Notes: generated from the sequence alone by a model not told the origin. A stretch of DNA of 64,000 nucleotides from Acanthamoeba lenticulata (GCA_002179805.1 NAVB01000129.1:1-64000), one strand, 5' to 3'. Counted from the first letter of the stretch, positions 20,297 to 31,600 are shown. Program-made: numbers and translations.

Positions 20297-21196
20297 CTAG
20301 TCGTGTGGGCAGCCGTTGGCACGTGCCCACTGGAGCACATCCAGGAAGCCAAGTCGAGCTGCTTGGCAGCAGGTTTCCTTGTCCCACGGGCAGCCGTTTG
20401 CGCGCAGCCACTGGAGCACATCCAGGTGGCCACTGCTGGCAGCATAAGAGCAGGTGTCCTGGTCCCATGGGCAACCGTTGGCATGCGCCCACTGGAGCAC
20501 GGCCAGATGGCCTCCCCAGGCCGCGTTGTGGCAGGTGTACTTGTCCCACGGGCAGCCGTTGGCACGGGCCCACTGGAGCACATCCAGGTGGCCTTCTTTG
20601 GCTGCTTGGCTGCAGGTGTCCTTGTCCCATGGGCAGCCGTTGGCACGTGCCCACTGGAGCACATTCAGGTAGCCTCTCCTGGCTGCAACAGAGCAGGTGT
20701 CCTTGTCCCACGGGCAGCCGTTGGCATGTGCCCATTGGAGCACTTCCAGGTGGCCGTCTATGACTGCATTGGCACGCGCCCACTGAAGCAGAGCCAGGTG
20801 GCCTCGTTCAGCTGCCCAGGCGCAGGTCCCTTCGTCCCACGGACAACCATTATCCCATGCCCATTGGAGCACGGCCAGATGGCCTCCCTTGGCTGCCATG
20901 ACGCAGGTCCACGTGTCCCAAGGGCAGCCGTTGTCACGCGCCCACCGGAGCGTGGCCAGCCAGCCCCTGAAAGCCACCTTCTCGGCAAAGTCGACAACAA
21001 GCTGTTGTTGGCTTTCATCATTGGTGGGGGGGAGACCACGCTGAAGAAGGGTGAAGGCTTGGGCCCACTTGCTGCAGACGGCGCGAGAGGCAGGCAGGGA
21101 GAGGGGCTCCACGAAGCTGAGCACCAAGCTCACCAGCTCCACCATGAGGACCTCGTTGCTCATCGTCTTTGTCGTCCGTTGCTTGCTCCGGAGCAC
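20297..21196 (-). CDS. F-box-like / ANGCPWD ankyrin-repeat protein, copy 2 (intact)
   Basis: Intact single-exon ORF; the likely start is the ATG at 21163 (motif MSNEVLMVELVSLV) and the open frame extends to 21196. Residues 1-45 resemble an F-box (ELVSLVLSF, then SRAVCSKWAQAF). About nine ankyrin-type repeats follow, each near 27 residues with the HLDVLQWARANGCPWDK consensus, preceded by a less regular repeat (FRGWLATLRWARDNG). F-box/ankyrin proteins usually present substrates to SCF ubiquitin ligases. The last repeat is cut after ANGCPH by a stop that lies exactly where the copied PARP 5' fragment begins (20293). One repeat is internally shortened (NAVIDGHLEVL). The same repeat class is frequent in Acanthamoeba and pandoraviruses. 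Confidence 0.85.
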   Translation of the reverse strand: MLRSKQRTTKTMSNEVLMVELVSLVLSFVEPLSLPASRAVCSKWAQAFTLLQRGLPPTNDESQQQLVVDFAEKVAFRGWLATLRWARDNGCPWDTWTCVMAAKGGHLAVLQWAWDNGCPWDEGTCAWAAERGHLALLQWARANAVIDGHLEVLQWAHANGCPWDKDTCSVAARRGYLNVLQWARANGCPWDKDTCSQAAKEGHLDVLQWARANGCPWDKYTCHNAAWGGHLAVLQWAHANGCPWDQDTCSYAASSGHLDVLQWLRANGCPWDKETCCQAARLGFLDVLQWARANGCPHD

Positions 21197-21289
21197 CGGG
21201 AATTTGATAGTGGGCCGGAGAATTTGAAGCAGAATTTGAACTATTTTATTTTTAAAAACGAGTTTGTCATTATTACAGGAGCGTGTAGA

Positions 21290-21390
21290 AATACATGTTT
21301 GGCCTGTTCATTATCAGCATCATCATGGTGAGGAAAAGAAGGAGGATGTGGCAGATGACGAGGAAGACGAGAAGGACGACGATGCAGAGG
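21290..21390. repeat. Copy of the 3' end of the tail-anchored ORF
   Basis: Matches 19118-19205. Shared runs: ttggcctg, atcagcatcatcatggtg, aggaaaag, atgtggcagatga and gaggaa followed by acgagaag. The copy lies on the far side of the ankyrin gene from the PARP fragment, in the same order and orientation as the parental loci. Its minus-strand reading still encodes a hydrophobic span (VVLLVFLVICHI) although a 5-nt length difference changes the tail. Confidence 0.85.
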
Positions 21391-23839
21391 AGAAGGTCGG
21401 AGGGAGTGGCGGGAAACGGAGGGCGCTCGGGCCCATCAGAGTCGCTTCGTGCTGCTCCGTGGCCATTGGCTGCGGTGGCAATGGAAAGGCAGTTGCAGCC
21501 CAGGCGGCCGCCCAGGACGACGGCGTCGAAAACGACGGCAAGTGCGAAGGCAAGGAGCTGCTCGAGCCAAAGGGGAAGGCCTGCGAGGCGACAGCCTCTG
21601 TCAATTGTGGCTGCTGCTGCTGCTGTTGTTGAAACGGCTGCTGCGCTTGAGGCAGGAGCAGGAACTGCCGGAGCAGCATCAGCTGCTGCAGCTGCTGCTC
21701 GGGGCTCATCGCCGCCACGGTGGCAGCGACGGCGGCCACGGACGTGGGGTCGGCGAGAAGCGGAGAAACGTTGAACGAGGGCAACGACGGCAGGCGCGAC
21801 GGCGCGGGCAGCAGCGGCGTCAGTTGTGGCTGCTGCTGCTGCTGTTGCTGGTTCGAATCTCGCCGGTGCTGCGCTCGCAGCGTGTCCTCGAGTGCGGTCT
21901 GGCGCTCACTCGCCAGTGTCTGGAGGTGATGTTGCTGTTGGTGGTTCGAGTACAGGTGGGCGTCGTCCATTCGCCTTCGCTTGCTGGCCGGGGAGTCGGC
22001 GACGGGGGCTGTCCGCAAGTCGCTCGGGGCTTGGCGACTTCGCGGCTTGGACGGCGACAACTGGCGCGAAGACGAGGTGGATGTAGACGATGACGATGTG
22101 GTCGGGTTCGACAAGGCGGGGGAGGGCAGCGACAACGGGGAAGAGGGCGCTCGAGGCGAGGAGGACAGTGAAGGCGAGTGCGCGGGCGACGAGGCGGCCG
22201 AAGTTGACGTGGACGCGTCTGCGCGCGACGGTCGGCTGCTGCGGGAGTTCGAGACCAGCACGCCAGCGGACGAGCCCATCGGCAGGCCGCCCGCGGCTGA
22301 CGTCTTCTGTGTCTGTGTCGTGGAGGAGGTCGACTGGAGCGGCCGGGCATAAATCGATGACACGCTCCTGTGGAGGGTCTCTTCGTCACCGCCTTGCTCG
22401 CGGAACGCCTGCACACAACACGGTCAGTCTCCGGCCGTGTAAATCGTGTGGGCGGTCATTGGCCAGATTCCGTATCTCCAAGCTCACGCAATTCATTCCA
22501 CATTAATGAAAAATGAAAACTCCGTATCGGGGCACAGTGCCGATTGGCGGAACGTGCGTCATGAAGGGGTGACAAGTTACCTGAACAAGTTGCATGATCT
22601 TGAGCTGCAGGCCGACGCTGTTACCGGCGTACTTTCCACAGCTTCGGCTGTCCCGCGTGACACCGCCGCCTGCACGCACACCTGGGCCACCGGGATGGCG
22701 CAGGGGCGAGGATGATGATGATGATGACGAAGACGAAGACGATGTCCGCTGGTCGGCCTCCTCCAGCCGCTGCACGGCCACCTCTGCTGGGCCTCTCAAG
22801 TCAGCGCCACTTCTTCTTCTTCGTCTTCTTGTTCGGGGCTCAGAGCAAGAGACGCACCGAGGTCGCGGGCCTGGGCCAGGTAGTGGAGGTGCGAGTAGAC
22901 CTCGAGGGCGGACGAGGTGACGGAGAGGCGCGCAAGGTCGCCTAGATCGAGCGTGCGGCACTTGAGCTTGAAGCTCAGCGCAAACTTGGCGCCGCTGCAC
23001 TGGCCCGACGTGACCAGCAGCTTGAGGCGCGGGAAGGCCGCGCGGTAGACCCCCGCGTTCCACGCGCTCCGCTCGAGTCGCACGGCGCCGCCCTCGATCG
23101 CCCGCGCCACCGCGGCGCCAGTGTCCTGGCGCACGAGGCTGACCACGACGTCGACGCCCTGCTGCGGGTCGTCCAGCGCCAGATAGAGCGCCCGCAGGGA
23201 GGCGGCCGCCCGCTCTCGCGCGAGCCTCTGCTGTGGGTCGTCGTCGTGGTTGTGTTCTGCCGGTGGCCAAACAGAATTAAGAAAAAAACAAAATTAACAA
23301 ATAAAATAAGAACCAGGCATAGCCCAAAAGCTCATGAGATGCAACAAATACAACAAAGCAACAAACAACAAAGAACAACAACAAAGTGATCACTGGCCTT
23401 GAGGGGCGGAATGTTCAAGGTTGAGATAGAGACAGGAAATGGATGTAGAGCGTGGACCAGAGGCCAGACAAAAGGAACAAAAAACCACACAAGTGAAAAA
23501 GACTGAACATGTGCTAGTACGCGTACCGCAAGAGGAGGAGGATGCAGTTGCAGATGATGATGTGGGCAGGTCTGGCGGGAGGACGAGGTAGATAGATGGG
23601 TGAGGTTTGACGATCCGTTGGTAGACGACGCGCGTTGGAGGCTGCACGCCCATCTGGAGGATGGCCCGCGGGTCGTTGTGAAACATGACATCAAGCAGGG
23701 ACGCCATGAGCGTAGACGTGGGCGAAGTTGTGGTGGTGGTAGTCGTAGTTGTTGGTGTGGTTGACGATGAAGAGATTTGCCCGGCGGGGGAACTCGTGAC
23801 CGTAGATGGGGAAGGGGAAGGGGCACTTGAAGTGGCCAT
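21323..23839 (-). CDS. Gln/Ser-rich nuclear-type protein, possibly CudA-like transcription factor
   Basis: Likely start ATG 23839 (exon 23839 to about 23527, Ser/Thr-rich, then PTRVVYQRIVKPHPSIYLVL). A second exon from about 23260 contains ALDDPQQGVDVVVSLV, WNAGVYRAAFPRLKLLV and FALSFKLKC, which look like beta strands of an immunoglobulin-like DNA-binding core. The frame then shifts near 22800 and continues through a Ser run to LQLKIMQLVQ; a gtaacttg donor joins to 22412 (AFREQGGDEE), the start of a long exon rich in Ser, Pro and poly-Gln with a basic KRRRMDD patch, ending at 21323. The core recalls amoebozoan CudA/STAT-like proteins, but this is a tentative resemblance. The discontinuity at 22800 is unexplained. 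Confidence 0.5.
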
Positions 23840-24487
23840 TGCTTCGTTCTTCAAGTGTTTTTCTGCCCGCCCCTGGTCCCCGACGGCTTCTGGAGGCAAG
23901 AGAGATGGCTTGGTGCCGTGCGATGAGAAGCAAAAAGGGGCACGGAAGAGGATCCTGGAGAGGGTCCACAAAAAAGCTTGGATCCAAGAGGCGGCTATTG
24001 GGCCCCGATCGACCAATAAGCGGTTTCGTCTTGCGGCATCTCCGGATTTTCTATAAATTGAATTGGAGCCAAGATTTTGTTCCTTGCGCTTTCGGAGAAT
24101 GCTACTACGGTGTGCCCAACCTCACCTCGCGGGTACTGGTTAGGCCGCGAAAGGTCAAACGTGCCTGTTGCTTGGAACCACCGTTATCGTCTGAAGTGCT
24201 ATAGCCCGAGAAGTGTTCGTGGCAAGCTTGGTTGGGACCAACGTCCTATCTTCTTGAAGAAGCTATATTCGAGCAGTGTCCTGCCTGCCAGGTTGGACCT
24301 TCTTATTGTCCGCATAAACATGATGTTCCCTCCTACCCTACGGTATTAGACGGCGATTGATAACACCGCCACCGCCCTAGATGAGCTTTTATCAAGCGTT
24401 TGGATACCTGCCCCGTGTAAGTGTAAAGCGCCGATGATGTGCCGCAACACTGTTGTCTACTTGTCACGTGTTAAAGTGCGGAAGGTG
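23840..24487. other. Intergenic region, no gene recognised
   Basis: About 650 bp upstream of the minus-strand CudA-like gene. A ctataaatt element near 24050 and several AT-rich stretches could be promoter parts. I looked for tRNA, 5S rRNA and small ORFs and found nothing supportable. Confidence 0.4.
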
Positions 24488-24532
24488 GTTCGTCCTGATG
24501 GTAGAGCTCATCAGCCTCTATCTTTAAAATGT
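24488..24532 (+). pseudogene. Orphan fragment of the ankyrin-gene F-box start
   Basis: The run gatggtagagctcatcagcct...atcttt closely matches the start of the downstream ankyrin gene (gatggtagagctcgtcagcttcatcttt at 24629) and would read MVELISLYL then stop. It looks like a truncated tandem duplicate about 135 bp upstream of the intact start. Confidence 0.65.
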
Positions 24533-24601
24533 TGTCGGCGGAGGTGAAAACCTGCAATTAACAGAAAAGGGGAACAATAAAGCACAAACCGGTCAAGAAA
24601 G

Positions 24602-25500
24602 ATGGAGGAAGTGGCCGTGGGTGACTTGATGGTAGAGCTCGTCAGCTTCATCTTTGAGTTTGTTAACCCCTTGGCTCAAGACAAGTGGCCCGCAAGGGCT
24701 GGCTTTCCATGCTCCAGTGGGCTCTTGCACAAGGCTGTCCACGGGACAAGAGCAACATCTGCGCTGCTGCCAGCAAAGCAGGCCATCTGGACGTGCTTCA
24801 GTGGGCACGCGTCAACGGCTGCCCATGGGACGAGCACACCTGTGGCCGGGCGGCGTTGAAAGGCCATCTGGACGTGCTCCAGTGGGCCCGCCGCAATGGC
24901 TGCCCGTGGGACCAGATGACGTGCGCCTTTGCCGCCTTTGGGGGCCACCTGGACGTGCTCCAGTGGGCAGGCGCCAACGGCTGCCCGTGGGGCGTGTGGA
25001 CCTGTGCCCGGGCGGCCCTAGGAGGGCGCTTGGACGTGCTCAAGTGGTTACATGACAACGGCTGCCCGTGGGACAAGATGACCTGCTGTGAAGCGGCTCG
25101 AGGAGGCCACTTGGCAGTGCTGCTGTGGGCGCGTGCCAACGGCTGTCCCTGGAACCAATGGACCGCCGACCGGGCCGCCGAGGAAGGCCACTTGGACGTG
25201 CTCCAGTGGGCACATGCCAACGGCTGCCCGTGGGGAGAGGACACGAGCGCCGGTGCTGCCGGGGCAGGCCACTTGAACGTGCTCCAGTGGGCACGCGCCA
25301 ATGGTTGCCCGTGGGACAAGCATACGTGCAGGGAGGCAGCCAAGGGAGGCCACCTGGCCGTGCTCCAGTGGGCACGCGCCAACGGCTGCCCGTGGGACGA
25401 TACCACCACCTATCTGGCATCGATGAGAGGCCATCAAGAGGTGCTCCAATGGGCTGTTGCACATGGCTGCCCCTGGGACGGGTACACCTGGGGCAATTAG
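24602..25500 (+). CDS. F-box-like / ANGCPWD ankyrin-repeat protein, copy 3
   Basis: ATG 24602 starts an F-box-like end (DLMVELVSFIFEF). The repeat frame (24697-25500) is joined if a 35-nt intron 24662-24696 (gttaac...cgcaag) is removed: exon 1 is 60 nt, exon 2 is 804 nt, both in phase 0, giving 287 residues. Ten or so repeats of the HLDVLQWARANGCPWD type follow, starting with GWLSMLQWALAQGCPRD. Compared with copy 2, about 55 residues between F-box and first repeat are missing, as in copy 1. If the tiny intron is not spliced, the F-box and repeats are out of frame and the gene is broken. The stop is 51 bp from that of the convergent kelch-BTB gene. Confidence 0.7.
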
Positions 25501-25551
25501 AACTTCATTTAAAGTCTAAATTCAATTAAAATTGAGTCAATTCTTATTTAT

Positions 25552-28376
25552 TCATTTTTTAAAGCCCTCGGGCGCAGAAGCGCCTGTGTCAAGGCCCAGG
25601 AAGAAAGGCTGGAGGTCGGCCTGCACAGCGGGCGGGAGGCCGACGAGGGCCGCCGCGCGCTGGGAGGCCGGACACGCCGCGAGGTGGCCGATGCACGCCG
25701 CCCGCAGGTGTCGCGCGTCGTAGCGCTCGGCCGCCTCGAGAAGCTGCACCACGTTGTCGTCGGCCACGGCTTCGGCGATGGCCTCCTCGCACAGGGCCTT
25801 CAGCTTCTCGACCATGTACTCTGTTGTTGTCGCGAGCGCGAGTCAGGCTGGGGCCATCATGAAGCGCGTCGGCGGCAGCGCAGACGCACCATCAGCCGCC
25901 TGGAGAAGGTCGAGCGCGTCGTCGGCCTCGACCGTCACGGTGTCGGTGTACAGGAACTGCAATTTTATTTTTATTTATGATTAAATTGATAATGAAATGG
26001 AAATATAAATTTAAAATTTAAAATGAATTGGGAAGAAATGTGCCTCAATAAGTTTGCGGAAAACGGGGTAGGCGTGGTGGGCGATGGCGATCTCGCCCGA
26101 CGTGCTCTCGCGCAGGCCGCACCGCAGCTGCGCCGCGAGCTTCGGGCAACGCGCCGTCACGATAGCCCGATGCTATTTGGACACAACGACATGACACGAC
26201 ACACGCGCGGTCAGTCCCGCTGGGCCGGGGCAAGTGAGGCGGCCGCCGTACAGCGTGGATCGGGCGGTCGCCCACGAGGAAGACCAGGTCGCTGCCGACG
26301 GGCGCCTCCAGGAAGGCCCGCATGGCCGCCCGCATGTCCGCGGCGTAGGTCGACGCCACCTCTTGCACGAGGTTCGTCTGTGGCCGTCCCCGTAAAGACA
26401 CAATGACACATGAAATACGCGTAAGCGATCTCGTGCGCCGCACACGCGCGCGCGAGCGTGGACGCACACCTCAAGCACAAAGACGTCGGCAAGGGACTGG
26501 CCGTAGTTTTCTCGTCCGCACCACCCGCCAATCACCACCAGCGTCGTGCCTGCCGCGTGCATGTCATTCCAACGCGCCCGTCGCGAGAAATGTTAAGAAC
26601 GTACCGAAACGACAAGCAGAGTGGTTGCGTCGCGGGAGAGGCACCAGCGCGGCGCCCGTCAGCCTCCGCTCGGCAGGGCCGCCGCCGTCGCCGCCGCCAA
26701 TGGGCGTGGGTGCGCGGAGGGTGAGATCGGCGGCAAAGGTCTGCTCGACCCAGCGCAGGCGCGGGCGGAGGCAGAGACTCCAGGTGTCGTTGAGCGAGTG
26801 GGTCTGGCCAGCGGCCTTGGTGCGGCCCCCGAACACGACGATCACGTCCTTTTCCCCAAACGCTGCGCATACGACACACGGTACCCGGTACACAACACGA
26901 CACGTGTATGCGGTGAGCAGTTGATGAGGAGAATGAAGATGAAGGCGGTGATGAAGACGCGGACCGGCGGGGAAGAATTCGGCGACGTGTCCCGAGCGCC
27001 GGATGAGGGCGTCGCCCCCAACGGGCGCGCGCGACCAGGCCATGGGCGTGCGGTCCGTGTGGAGGACGTGGACGTCGTCGTGGTAGCGCTTCCGGTAGCG
27101 TCGGTGGGCCAGCCCGATTATGGACAGCTGGAACCCGCCGATGATGTAGAGCTCGCTCCCCACCAGTGTTGCCTGCAAAGTCCGAATTGATTTATTTTTT
27201 TAAAAAAAAATTAAATTAGAATTGTTGAAAAATTTGAAGTGGAAACAAAAGCTCGTCTTCGTACGGAATGATTGGCGCGAGGCGAGGGAGGCTGCCCCGT
27301 GACAGCACACACCGACCATCGGCGCGTCTCGAGGTCAAAACTGGGCATCACCAACATTTTACACCATAAATATCTTTCAAAAAAAAAGAAAAAAAAAGAA
27401 GAAATAAATGAATTCTACAAACAACGAACCTGTAGAGCTGATTGTTGTAGTGGAGCATCCCGCCAGTGCCTGCACACCTCCCCCAAATGTCGTGTTAGGC
27501 CGGCGAGGGGGAGGCGGATGGAATGCGGCGGTTCAGCGCACCGCCCCAGACGAGGAGACGCGAGCCGCCCACGAGCGTGGCCGTGTGGAAGAAGAGCGCT
27601 GGCGGGGCGATGTCGGTCTCCTGCGCCACCTCGACCTCGGCCCACGTCTCCGTGTCGACGTCGAAGCAGTGCACCGACGAGACCGTCTCATTGCCTGTTG
27701 GTTCAAAACGCCTCAGCATGCGCATGCATGTGCCGCACGACACGACACGACACGACACAACACGCACCGGCAGTGCCGCCGTAGATGTAGATGAGCGAGC
27801 CGACAAGTGTGGCCGAGTGGAAGGCGCGCGCGATGAGGCCCGGCGTAGAGGTCCTCCAGCGGCCGGTCGTCACGTCGAGCACCAGCATCTGCGCGCTGCA
27901 TGCGTGCCTGTCGTGTGCATGTTTGGCGCGCGTGCGGTTTAGGACACGCCGAGCAAGCACATGCACACGAGACAGGTGAGGACGTGCCGGTCGTCGACGC
28001 CGCCATAGACGAAGCAGCGTGAGCCGACGAGCGTAGCCGACTGGCCCTCGCAGGCGGGCCACATACGCGATTGGGCCCGAGAGGCATGACGCCGCATAGG
28101 AACGTCGTCCATGTCATCGTCTTCATCATCTTCGTCTACCTCAACTCCGTCCTCATCATCGTCACCATCATCACCGTCATCGTCGTCACTGGCGCCTTCT
28201 TGGCCCCCTGCGTCGTCAGCCCCCTCAGCAGCAGTCAAAACAAGCCTGCGCCATGGGCACCTCCTGCTTTGGCTTGAGGGTGCCAGCTCCTCTCCACCTC
28301 CTTCAGTGGCTGCCGCTTCTCCTACTTCACCAGTGTGGACCTCTTGTGCTCTGTGGTAAGCCTCATCCAGCTCCAT
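25552..28376 (-). CDS. Kelch-repeat protein with C-terminal BTB/BACK domain (LZTR1-like)
   Basis: Multi-exon gene from ATG 28376. After an acidic Asp/Glu-rich N-terminal insert (about 28110-28230) come six or so kelch blades: ATLVGSRCFVYGG, FHSATLVGSLIYIYGG, FHTATLVGGSRLLVWGG, LYSFDLETRRW, ATLVGSELYIIGG, DVIVVFGGR, TLVVIGGW. A BTB domain follows (GSDLVFLVGDRPIHA, then TARCPKLAAQLR, FLYTDTV) and a BACK-type helical end (LLEAAERYDARHLRAACIGHL), stop 25552. Kelch-BTB proteins serve as CUL3 ubiquitin ligase adaptors; kelch first, BTB last is the LZTR1 order, which targets RAS-family GTPases in animals. One exon, 27469-27430, is only 40 nt yet encodes the blade strand GMLHYNNQLY and is needed for frame. 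Many introns are (TGTCG)n-rich. Confidence 0.85.
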
Positions 28377-28696
28377 CTTGTTCCCAATCGAGAGAAATGC
28401 TGAAGAAAAGCTGACAAGCAGTAGAAGAAAAGGAGAATTGCGACTGTTGTTCCGCGGAAACTTCCGGTAGTGAAGTGCTTCGGAATGTGCGAAATGCGAG
28501 TTAATAACGGCAATACTCACACCGAGGTTCCCTTCAAGTGCGGGCTCTTTGTTCCTTCCCTGGGTGTATGGAATGGGAGCGAATTAATTGATCAATTGCC
28601 TCGGATTGATCAGTTAAGTTGTAGTTGCAACTTGAGGAGAAGAAGGGCGCTTTCTTTTCTCCAGCTTCGCTCCCCCCCCGTTCGATCCCTTTGGAA
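28377..28696. promoter_or_regulatory. Shared divergent promoter, kelch-BTB / VPS9 protein
   Basis: 320 bp between divergent ATGs. It includes an inverted tgatcaattg/tcggattgatca motif near 28590-28612. No TATA box recognised. Confidence 0.4.
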
Positions 28697-31600
28697 ATGG
28701 AGGCAGAGGATGCTCTAAAAGACCTGCTGCTCGAGATTGCTCATCAAGAGACGAATATGTCTGCTTCCCCCACCAAACAACGCACCTCATGGATTGGGCG
28801 AGCAAGAACTAGCAGTCGTCCGGTGAGCGCACGATCGGAGAAGGAACAACAAGACGACGCCGAAGATGCTGAAGACAACGTCGCCTGTGAAGGCGATGCA
28901 GACATCAAAGACGAGGACGGAATTGAAGATGACTCAGAATCTTTCATCCACTCGGGTTTCGGATCGCGTAAGGTCACGATGGAGGGTGGCGTGCGGCTCT
29001 CTACCGCCTTCCAGCGAGATTGGTGGCGTTCTCTCCCCGATTTGGCCTACGTCGTCACCAAGGTCAATCAATACGGCAAGCGCCAGACCCGCACCCTCCG
29101 CCTCACCGCGTACGTTCTTCTTCTAAACAAACTACAAAAACATAAAAGAAAAAAAGAAAAGAAAGCAACCGCTACTCGCGAGATCTGAAGAGAACGACCC
29201 GGTTCATGAAGATGCTCATGTGGGCGGGTCGTTCAACAGGGAGGGCATCGAGAACGTTCGCAGGAGCGGCAAGGTGTCGTCACTTTACCCCTACGAGGCC
29301 GTACTGCGTGTCTACATGAAGAACGTAAAGACCTTCATCATCGACTACGAGAACGCCAAGCATTCCTACCAGTATCGCTCGACCGTACGACTCCTCTTCT
29401 CTTCTTCAAAACACTCTGTTATTCACCTGCCCATTCTGTCGTGTTTTGCAGGTGGCGATGCACATCGTGCAGGAGATCACGTCACGGCTGGCACTGCGCA
29501 AGAAGGAGGAGCGACTCCTGACGCCCGACATCGCCACCCGCCTTCAGGAGAAGCTCGTGCGCCTCTGCTCTCCTCATGTCCATTGCCATTCCCTCCAATC
29601 CTCTTCCCGTGCTGACCTGGCGGTTGTTTCCCGCAACCATCATGATGCGGGTGATGACGACGATGGCCGGCACACAGCAGCAGACAGGGTTGCTTGACAG
29701 CTCGCGCGAGTCGAGGCGGCGCTTGCCCACATTCACAGAGAGCGAGGAGGACCGCCGGTCGCGGCAGGCCAAGAAGCTCCACAACATCTTTGGCAGCACC
29801 GAGCAGCAGCGGCTCGAGAACGCCATCGACTAGTACACTTTCCCTCCCCAGTCATGACCATCATGACCGTCGCTACGAACAAGCTCATGCGTGCGCGCGG
29901 ACAGCATCATTCTGGACGACCACACGCCCGAAGGTCGGACCCTGAAGCATTTCTGCAGCAACTTTGCTGTGCTCGAGAAGAACCCCGCCACCCTCGTCAT
30001 GAACGTACGACGCCTTCCATTTCAGAAATTTATTCAATTATTTAATCCATTTCTAATTTTTATATTAAATCATCTATAATTTCACCTGCAGGTGCGTCAA
30101 TTCATGGACGACATGCGGGCGTACATCCTGGAGCGACGCACCACCGAATTGACCAAGCTCACCGGGAAGACCTCTGTCGTGCGTCATCGCGACTCGACGC
30201 CCTCCATTTCTGTGTTCTTTATTCATTTTTTACCATTTGTTCTTAATTTAATTTTTATAACTACACAGGAACCGATGGAAGAGCTGTCCCTGTCGACGGT
30301 GGTCGAGAAATCGCTGGAGCGCGCCCTCGTGTCGCGTTTCCGTGACCGCATCGTGGCCTGCCTCAAGAAGCCCACCAAGTTTCGTTTGGCTCCTCCCTTC
30401 TTCCCTCTTGCTTTTCTCTCCCATCACCCTTTCGCTCACGCACGCACGCACGCACGCGCGCGCACCGCACACACGCGCATGACGGCGCAGGGAGGAGGAG
30501 ATGCACCTCAAGCGCCAGCTCGCGGCCGCCTCGACCAAGCCGCAGTCCTTCTTTGGCGTCGCCGTACGAAGTCGACAGCTGCCCTACACGCGTGCGCATA
30601 TCCGGCTGAGCTCACATGAACGCGTGTGTGTGTGTGGTGCCGACACAGGCCGAGTTCGAGTCGTCGAGCGGGTGGGCGCACGCCGTGGCCGAGATGCAGG
30701 CGTTGGACGACTGGGACCTACCGAGCAAGCTCCTCGGCGCCATCCTCGCCGCGGCCAAGTCCATCTACGCCACCGTACAGCTCCAACTCACACGCGCACT
30801 CGCCTGTGTGTCATGCGTGCGTGCTGTTGGCTGACGCACTTATGTTGGGGGGATGACAGCTCAACTATGAGAAGAATCGGGGCAAGCGGGGCGAGCAGCG
30901 CACGCCGATCTTCATCTCGACCGACGACTTCTTCCCCGTACGGCAATGTCCACAAAGCGCACGCGCGTCTGTGAAGCTTTTCTTACGGTGTACACGCGCG
31001 CACGCAGATCTACCTGTACGTGGTGGCGCAGGCCAACCTGAAGAACCCGCTCCTGGTGTCCGAGTACCTGTGGGGCCTCTGCGACCCCGAGCAGCTCAAC
31101 GGCGAGGTCCGACCCCTTCTTCCCATCGTCTTCATCTTCTTGTCTTCTCATACGCGCGCACGTGTCGTGTCGTACGATGCGCATGTGCAGGGCGGGTACT
31201 ACCTGACCGTGCTGTGCTCGACGCTCGAGTACTTGAAGGGCCTCGACATGGAGACCGACGAGGGCGAGCGGGAGCGTGCGCAGCGCGAGGAGGAGGCCCT
31301 CCGGTGCCTCGACGTCTGCCCGACGACGACGTCAACATCAACAACGCCGACGGCGACGACGCCTGCAGCATCGACAACGCCTACGGCTCCCCTCGCTCCG
31401 TCGCCTCAACGTACGCCTTCCTTACAGCTCGTAAAAAGCAAAAAAAAAATACTTTTCATAATTTTATATATTCTAAATACTAATAAATTAATAAAAAACG
31501 AAATACAGAACACGCGGAGATGATCAACTCGTCGACATCGGTGGACTCGTATTTCCGATCAGCGAGCAAGAAGCCGCCAGCGGCGGCAGCGGCCGTGGCC

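Noticed and set aside
20320..20930. Regular ~81-bp spaced repeats resembling an array
   Set aside because: They are the coding units of ankyrin repeats in a single open frame, not CRISPR or satellite DNA.
21843..21862. tRNA T-arm-like run ggttcgaatc
   Set aside because: Flanking bases do not form the stem and no acceptor or anticodon arm is present; it lies in an exon encoding Asn-Ser-Asp.
22503..23270. Arg-rich 255-residue minus-strand protein
   Set aside because: It is the out-of-frame reading of the CudA-like exon; only its last third may be a real coding segment of that gene.
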